Origin: an uncultured Acidobacteriia bacterium
Lineage (GTDB): Bacteria; Acidobacteriota; Terriglobia; Bryobacterales; Bryobacteraceae
Reading direction: 5' to 3'
NCBI GenBank assembly: GCA_903909435.1
Contig: CAIVVT010000241.1
Span: 25,578-89,577, forward strand
DNA length: 64,000 nucleotides
In this document: in pieces, positions 59,883 to 64,000 of the stretch
Position numbering within the stretch: the first letter of the stretch is position 1
Layout of the letters: every line of letters begins with the position of its first letter
Notes under the pieces: generated by a model
Told to the model about the DNA's origin: nothing
Database searches by the model: none
What the model saw: the letters and a program-made list of their open reading frames with translations, nothing else
Program-made: the position numbers and the translations under genes

Positions 59883-59913
59883 CGGCCCGCCTGCGCGAAA
59901 CGCGGGCGGGCCG
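59883..59913 (-). terminator. Hairpin after the TonB-dependent receptor gene
   Basis: CGGCCCGCC (59883-59891) and GGCGGGCCG (59905-59913), with inner GCG/CGC pairs and a CGAAA loop, 24 bp past the receptor stop. It may terminate the receptor transcript; no strong T-run. Confidence 0.6.
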
Positions 59914-59936
59914 ATGACTGGCGCGAATACCGATTC

Positions 59937-62900
59937 CTAGAAATCGAGCCGCATCCCAAGTTGCAGGTTCCGTGGGTTGCCGATCGTGCTCGTGACTGTA
60001 CCGTAGCCCGCACTGCCCAGCGTTGTATTTGCGCGCCCGAATTGGGGCGTGTTGGTGACGTTGAAGGCCTCGCCGCGCAGTTGAATGCGAATCCGTTCCA
60101 GGATATTCCAGGATTTACTCAGGCTGAGGTCCAGATTGGCCGTAGCGCCGGTTCGGACGTTGCCCACATAACGCGGCATGTCCCCGACCGTATACGCCGC
60201 CGGCGCTTTGGTGTTGAGCGTATCGAACCAGTTGTCGGGTCCCTTTTTCGTGATATCGGTGAGGAAATTGAGTGAAGTAATGGTCGGGCGTTGGACGGCG
60301 TAGCCGTAAGTGCTCAGGTTGTTCGGCGCATAGAACTGCAGCGGCAGCCCACTGGCCAATCGTCCTACCGAAGAAACCTGCCACCCACTAATCACTGCGT
60401 TCTTGATCTTGTCGAAAGAGCCGGCGCCCTCATCCCGCCCGAAAGGCAGCATATAGACGAAGCTGACGGCCAGGTCCTTCGGCACGTCATGAGCGCTGAG
60501 AGAGCGTTCCCCGTTCAAGTTGTAAACGTTGCTGACGCCGTCGTTGATCTCGGATGCCTGTGCCTCCGACGCGTTATCAATGGATTTCGACCACTGGTAC
60601 GTCGCCAGGACATTCATGTCTCTGGAGAGCCGGTAGTGGTACTTCAGGATCAGGGCGTTGAAGTTGGAACTCGCTTGTGGCGTCAGCGCGGATGCCATGA
60701 CGCTGGTGAATTGCCGATAGGGTAACAACAGCTGATAGGCGGGTACAGTGCTGCCCGAAAGGGGGCCCGACGTGATAAGCTTGGCGAAGGGGTTGGTGAC
60801 CAACCGGTTCAATTCTGGTCCCTTAGCCAGGTAAGTCGGATCGAGTTGATTGAGGTTGGTCGCGACACCCTGCGAGAGTTTTCGGCCCTGTGCGGCGGCG
60901 AAACCGACATCGAGCAGACCGTTGCCACCGATCTGGATCTGCAGGTCCGTTGAGTAGTTGCTCACGTAGCTGGTGGCGTGAGTCTTCAAATTGGCGTTGA
61001 CGGCTGAGCCGAGGTTGGTGGACAAGCCACTCGCACTCCCAGCGGCCGCAATCAGCCCGTTGGGAAACGGATTGCTGAGCAGGTATCTCGGGACGAATCC
61101 TGCATTTCCCAAGGTGGATAGCCAGGTGGTATTGGTGGAATAACCGTCCGAGGCGGCTACGCCCGCCAGGCCTGTAGGCACGTACGACAGCCCATAGCCA
61201 GCGCGGAGGATCACCCCATCCATCAGCTTGTACGCTACGCCCAACAGTGGCGCCACGTTGTTGGTGGGGGTTGTCCACAGAGGCTGGCTGCCGTAGACCA
61301 AGCCGCCTTTGAGCGTCAGTCCTGTTGAGGAGGCAAGTGGGCTAACGGCCAACGGGTCGAAATTGTTGAACTTCCCGGCCTTTTCCTTGGGGCCGCCCTG
61401 CACTTCATAACGGAGCCCGATCGACAATGCCAGGCGCGGATTGTAGTGCCACGTGTCCTGAACGTACAAGGCATAGGATTTCTGACTGATGGAGAGGCCA
61501 GGATTGTACGGCGCGCTCCCGGAGGCCCCGGTGCCAAGCAGCAGAGACGCGATGGAGTTGCCAGACAAACTCGTATCCACCAACGCGGTTGGGCCGGAGG
61601 TCAGTCCATTTGTGAAGTTGAACAGTGCGGAATATGCGTCCTGCGGATCCCACCGTTGGATCTGGTAGGCGAATCCGAATTTCAGGCTGTGTTCGTCATA
61701 CTGGCGCGATCCGTTCAACTCGCCGTGATAGTTGGCGCTGACGTTTTGCTTGGCTTCAGCGCTGCCGAGTCCCTGATAGTTGGTGATCGTCAACTGCGGC
61801 ATGGTATTGGCCTGAAACAAGGCCACGGTTGCGGCTGGGAGACCTATCGCCAGGCCGTTGTAGTTCTGATTGGCCGTAGTCTGGGTATCGCGCCAGCTAC
61901 TGGCGCCCAGCAGTAGGCTGTAAGTCGAATTCGCCGTTGGAGCCCAGATTGCGCCCCCCGAAAACCCGATGCGGGGCTCGGACTGGCCTGCGGTCTGATC
62001 CGCTCCGTTGTTGAAGAACGTCGGCACACTGGCGGTCTGCCGGGCTCTGGTCCCCCGCGCAAACATGGTCAGGTGGTCGGTGGGCGCCCAATCCAATCGA
62101 GTGTCCGCACGGTTGTTGTCGGTATCGACCTTCGATGTGCCCACATATTGACCGTTGCTACCCGCAGTTCCAGCCGCGTTAGCCAGTGGATATAGCTTTG
62201 CGGCCAAAACGCCCGACGAGTTCAGCAGATGGGCCGGGATGATATTGCCAGGAAAGATGTCTCGCGTATAATTCGCGCCTGGTATCAGACGACCCGTATA
62301 TGGGTTGTAAATCGGAACCAGTGTTCCTCCGGCCGTTGTCGCGCTGCTAAAGTCTCCGTTCCGCATAGCTGCCGTCGGCACAGTAGCCACCTCCATCGCC
62401 GGTTCAGTCTGTCGAAGCGCCTCATAGCCCGCGAAGAAGAAGAAGCGGGACTCTTTGGTGCCCAGCGGTCCGGCGACGTCGCCGCCGTATTGGTTGCGGT
62501 GGAACGGCTGGCGCGCAACGCCATACTTATTGCTTTCCCAGCGGTTGGCGTCTAGTTCGTTGTTTCTCAGAAACTCGAAGCCGCCTCCGTGAAAGACGTT
62601 GGTCCCGCTCTTGGTGACAAGGTTAATTGCACTGCCGTCGCTAGTGCCGAACTGCGCATCGTATGCTTCGCGCACGATCTGAAACTGTCCGACTGCCTCC
62701 TGTCCGGGAACCACGATGGCGTCGCCTCGACCTAAGGAATTGACCGGTATACCATCGACCAGAAGGGACGAGCCGTTCTGCCTGCCACCGTTCAGGCCGA
62801 ACCGGCTGGAGAATTGATCGGCGGTGTTTTCGGGGCTTGCCCCCGTGGTGATCGCGGTCACACCCGCAGTCATGTGAACCGCCAGCAGCGAATTTCGGAG

Positions 62901-63404
62901 TGAAGTGGGGAGTTCAGCAATGTCGCTAGCTGTTAGCGTGGTTGCGCGACTGGCCGTCTGAGAATCGACAGTCATATGTCCGGCTGCCAGCGCTGTCTTC
63001 TTTGAGTCATCGAGTGGTGCCAGTTTTGGGCTGTAGTCAGCGCTCTGGTTGGGGCTCAAAGCGATGCCCTGGACGTCAAAGTGGTTTAGTCCTTCGGCTT
63101 TTATTGACAAATCGTACGTTCCAGGCATCAGCAGCAGAAACGAATAATGACCTTTGTCGTCAGTGGTCGTCTCCCACATCTGCTTATTGCCTGTGTTGAC
63201 GATTGTAATAGCTGCACCCTCGATGGGCGCTCCTTTTGCATCGTCTACGTGTCCGCCAACGTTAGCTGTAAACACTTGGCCGCCCAAATGGTTTGAGAAT
63301 ACGAATATAGATAAAACTAAGAATCCCAATGGGAGGCTAAACAGCTTGTGTTTCGCCCAGAGATTCATGCGCCAAAGGCGTCGATGTACAGGTGTATCGT
63401 TCAT
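59937..63404 (-). CDS. TonB-dependent receptor, Oar-like with carboxypeptidase-regulatory N-terminal domain
   Basis: 1155 aa, outer membrane. N-terminal signal segment (LPLGFLVLSIFVFSNHLGG) after a short basic stretch. Residues 45-125 are a CarboxypepD_reg-like domain (ANVGGHVDDAKGAPIEGAAITIVNT, GHYSFLLLMPGTYDLSIKAEG). The plug region covers about 150-270 (ASDIAELPTSLRNSLLAV, NGGRQNGSSLLVDGIPV, VIVPGQEAVGQFQIVREAYDAQFG). The rest is the beta-barrel ending in MRLDF, a typical terminal aromatic for BAM insertion. Acidobacteria carry many such receptors, used for oligosaccharide or protein import. AAGGAG precedes ATG 63404 by 7 bp. No adjacent substrate gene is evident. Confidence 0.93.
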   Translation of the reverse strand: MNDTPVHRRLWRMNLWAKHKLFSLPLGFLVLSIFVFSNHLGGQVFTANVGGHVDDAKGAPIEGAAITIVNTGNKQMWETTTDDKGHYSFLLLMPGTYDLSIKAEGLNHFDVQGIALSPNQSADYSPKLAPLDDSKKTALAAGHMTVDSQTASRATTLTASDIAELPTSLRNSLLAVHMTAGVTAITTGASPENTADQFSSRFGLNGGRQNGSSLLVDGIPVNSLGRGDAIVVPGQEAVGQFQIVREAYDAQFGTSDGSAINLVTKSGTNVFHGGGFEFLRNNELDANRWESNKYGVARQPFHRNQYGGDVAGPLGTKESRFFFFAGYEALRQTEPAMEVATVPTAAMRNGDFSSATTAGGTLVPIYNPYTGRLIPGANYTRDIFPGNIIPAHLLNSSGVLAAKLYPLANAAGTAGSNGQYVGTSKVDTDNNRADTRLDWAPTDHLTMFARGTRARQTASVPTFFNNGADQTAGQSEPRIGFSGGAIWAPTANSTYSLLLGASSWRDTQTTANQNYNGLAIGLPAATVALFQANTMPQLTITNYQGLGSAEAKQNVSANYHGELNGSRQYDEHSLKFGFAYQIQRWDPQDAYSALFNFTNGLTSGPTALVDTSLSGNSIASLLLGTGASGSAPYNPGLSISQKSYALYVQDTWHYNPRLALSIGLRYEVQGGPKEKAGKFNNFDPLAVSPLASSTGLTLKGGLVYGSQPLWTTPTNNVAPLLGVAYKLMDGVILRAGYGLSYVPTGLAGVAASDGYSTNTTWLSTLGNAGFVPRYLLSNPFPNGLIAAAGSASGLSTNLGSAVNANLKTHATSYVSNYSTDLQIQIGGNGLLDVGFAAAQGRKLSQGVATNLNQLDPTYLAKGPELNRLVTNPFAKLITSGPLSGSTVPAYQLLLPYRQFTSVMASALTPQASSNFNALILKYHYRLSRDMNVLATYQWSKSIDNASEAQASEINDGVSNVYNLNGERSLSAHDVPKDLAVSFVYMLPFGRDEGAGSFDKIKNAVISGWQVSSVGRLASGLPLQFYAPNNLSTYGYAVQRPTITSLNFLTDITKKGPDNWFDTLNTKAPAAYTVGDMPRYVGNVRTGATANLDLSLSKSWNILERIRIQLRGEAFNVTNTPQFGRANTTLGSAGYGTVTSTIGNPRNLQLGMRLDF

Positions 63405-64000
63405 AGATTAACTCCTTCTTAGAGCGCACGGCCCTACAATACTAAGCTCGTCAGACGTTGCAGGGCCCGTGTATTGCGCCTCTGGCAACATCGCGCTTTG
63501 AGTTCGTAACTCGAACGGCGCAAAGCTTTTAATCGCTCGAAAAGCCGCTGTCGACTCGAAGCGGGCGTGAGCGGGCATATCAATCACACGTTCCCCGCGC
63601 GGCTGCTAGAGGCGCCACCAGAGGATTCTCCACGCAAACTGAATGTGCCGGATGGCCCGCAATTTGCGGGCGAACAGCACCACTAGATCTTCCTGCTCGC
63701 CTCTCGCTTTGTGCCATTCAGATGAAACACAGCCAGAAGGTCAGTAGTACTCAAAGAGTTTTCGACGTGTGGCCGGACAGTTTCGGTTTCGTACAAAGCG
63801 GGAACAGATCTCCATTGGTGCGGAGGAAGCGTGAAGATTTGTAAAGTGCGCGTGAAGTGGCCCTAACATGCGCTGACTCGCCAGCTTGCCGCAGACGTGT
63901 ATCGACGCAATAAAATCAATTGACGTTAATGCGTTGGCGGAGGTTTACAGGCGATTCGTAAAGGAGAGTAAAGCTAGGTTTGAGATCGGTCGCCTGAACA
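63405..64000. other. Intergenic region at the right end
   Basis: About 596 bp upstream of the TonB-dependent receptor with no gene I can support. There is a small hairpin GAGTT-CGT-AACTC around 63499-63511 flanked by GCTTTG/CAAAGC. It presumably holds the receptor promoter. Confidence 0.5.

Noticed and set aside
1..64000. CRISPR arrays, tRNA or rRNA genes, prophage or insertion sequences
   Set aside because: No regularly spaced repeat array, cloverleaf-like segment, transposase, integrase or phage structural gene could be recognised by reading.

Overview
The window is high-GC bacterial chromosome. It most likely comes from an acidobacterium of the Bryobacterales (Solibacter / Paludibaculum / Bryobacter) type. 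The evidence is a secreted protein ending in the Solibacter-type C-terminal domain (TIGR03437), an Oar-like TonB-dependent receptor with a carboxypeptidase-regulatory N-terminus, the FGRDP-type membrane regulator at 57.6 kb, a PEP-CTERM-tailed SGNH hydrolase, and many carbohydrate-active enzymes. I see no rRNA, tRNA, CRISPR array, prophage or intact insertion sequence.

Layout. 0-4 kb: a sigma-54 response regulator (cut by the window edge) overlapping a large PDZ-containing membrane histidine kinase. 4.3-8.7 kb: sugar oxidoreductase and isomerase genes around an orphan histidine kinase with a four-cysteine PAS region. 8.9-10.4 kb: a two-gene SatD-like / DUF3307-like module with three 28-bp hairpin repeats at the gene junction. 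10.5-18.2 kb: alpha-amylase, BON protein, a six-hairpin-type glycosidase, a GH35-like beta-galactosidase and gap. 18.4-23.6 kb: a CPBP protease and a coupled secreted protein, a tiny Lys/Thr-rich secreted protein, then a ROK-like kinase and PIG-L deacetylase pair. 23.6-30.5 kb: a decay zone with a GH29 fucosidase, an SGNH hydrolase, a CadC-like regulator and a small membrane protein, interspersed with gene remnants (a decayed copy of that small membrane protein, a MASE1-PAS sensor fragment, a PAS/ATPase fusion fragment and a possible PqqD-like stub).

30.6-43.7 kb: a cellulose operon in the order bcsQ, bcsAB fusion, bcsZ, bcsC, followed 27 bp later by a secreted TIGR03437 protein. bcsAB-bcsZ and bcsZ-bcsC are coupled by 4-bp ATGA overlaps. 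The PilZ domain in BcsA implies c-di-GMP control, but no GGDEF gene lies in the window. 43.8-46.5 kb: a DUF218 (ElyC/YdcF-type) protein and a phosphohexomutase that could supply hexose-1-phosphate.

46.6-54.3 kb: a minus-strand run with three alkaline-phosphatase-superfamily enzymes joined by 4-bp overlaps, a 62-residue helical protein ending in LGYID, a three-TM membrane protein and a lipoprotein with a DUF4091-like region. One of the phosphoesterases carries a 109-bp inverted-repeat (REPIN/MITE-like) element in frame near its N-terminus. 54.4-63.4 kb: tex, a small secreted protein, the FGRDP-type regulator, a nitrilase and the TonB-dependent receptor.

The best candidates for undescribed biology are the SatD/DUF3307 module with its hairpin array, the phosphoesterase cluster, and the N-terminally extended BcsQ plus TIGR03437 additions to the cellulose operon. 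All functions are inferred from sequence motifs read by eye; no database search was run.
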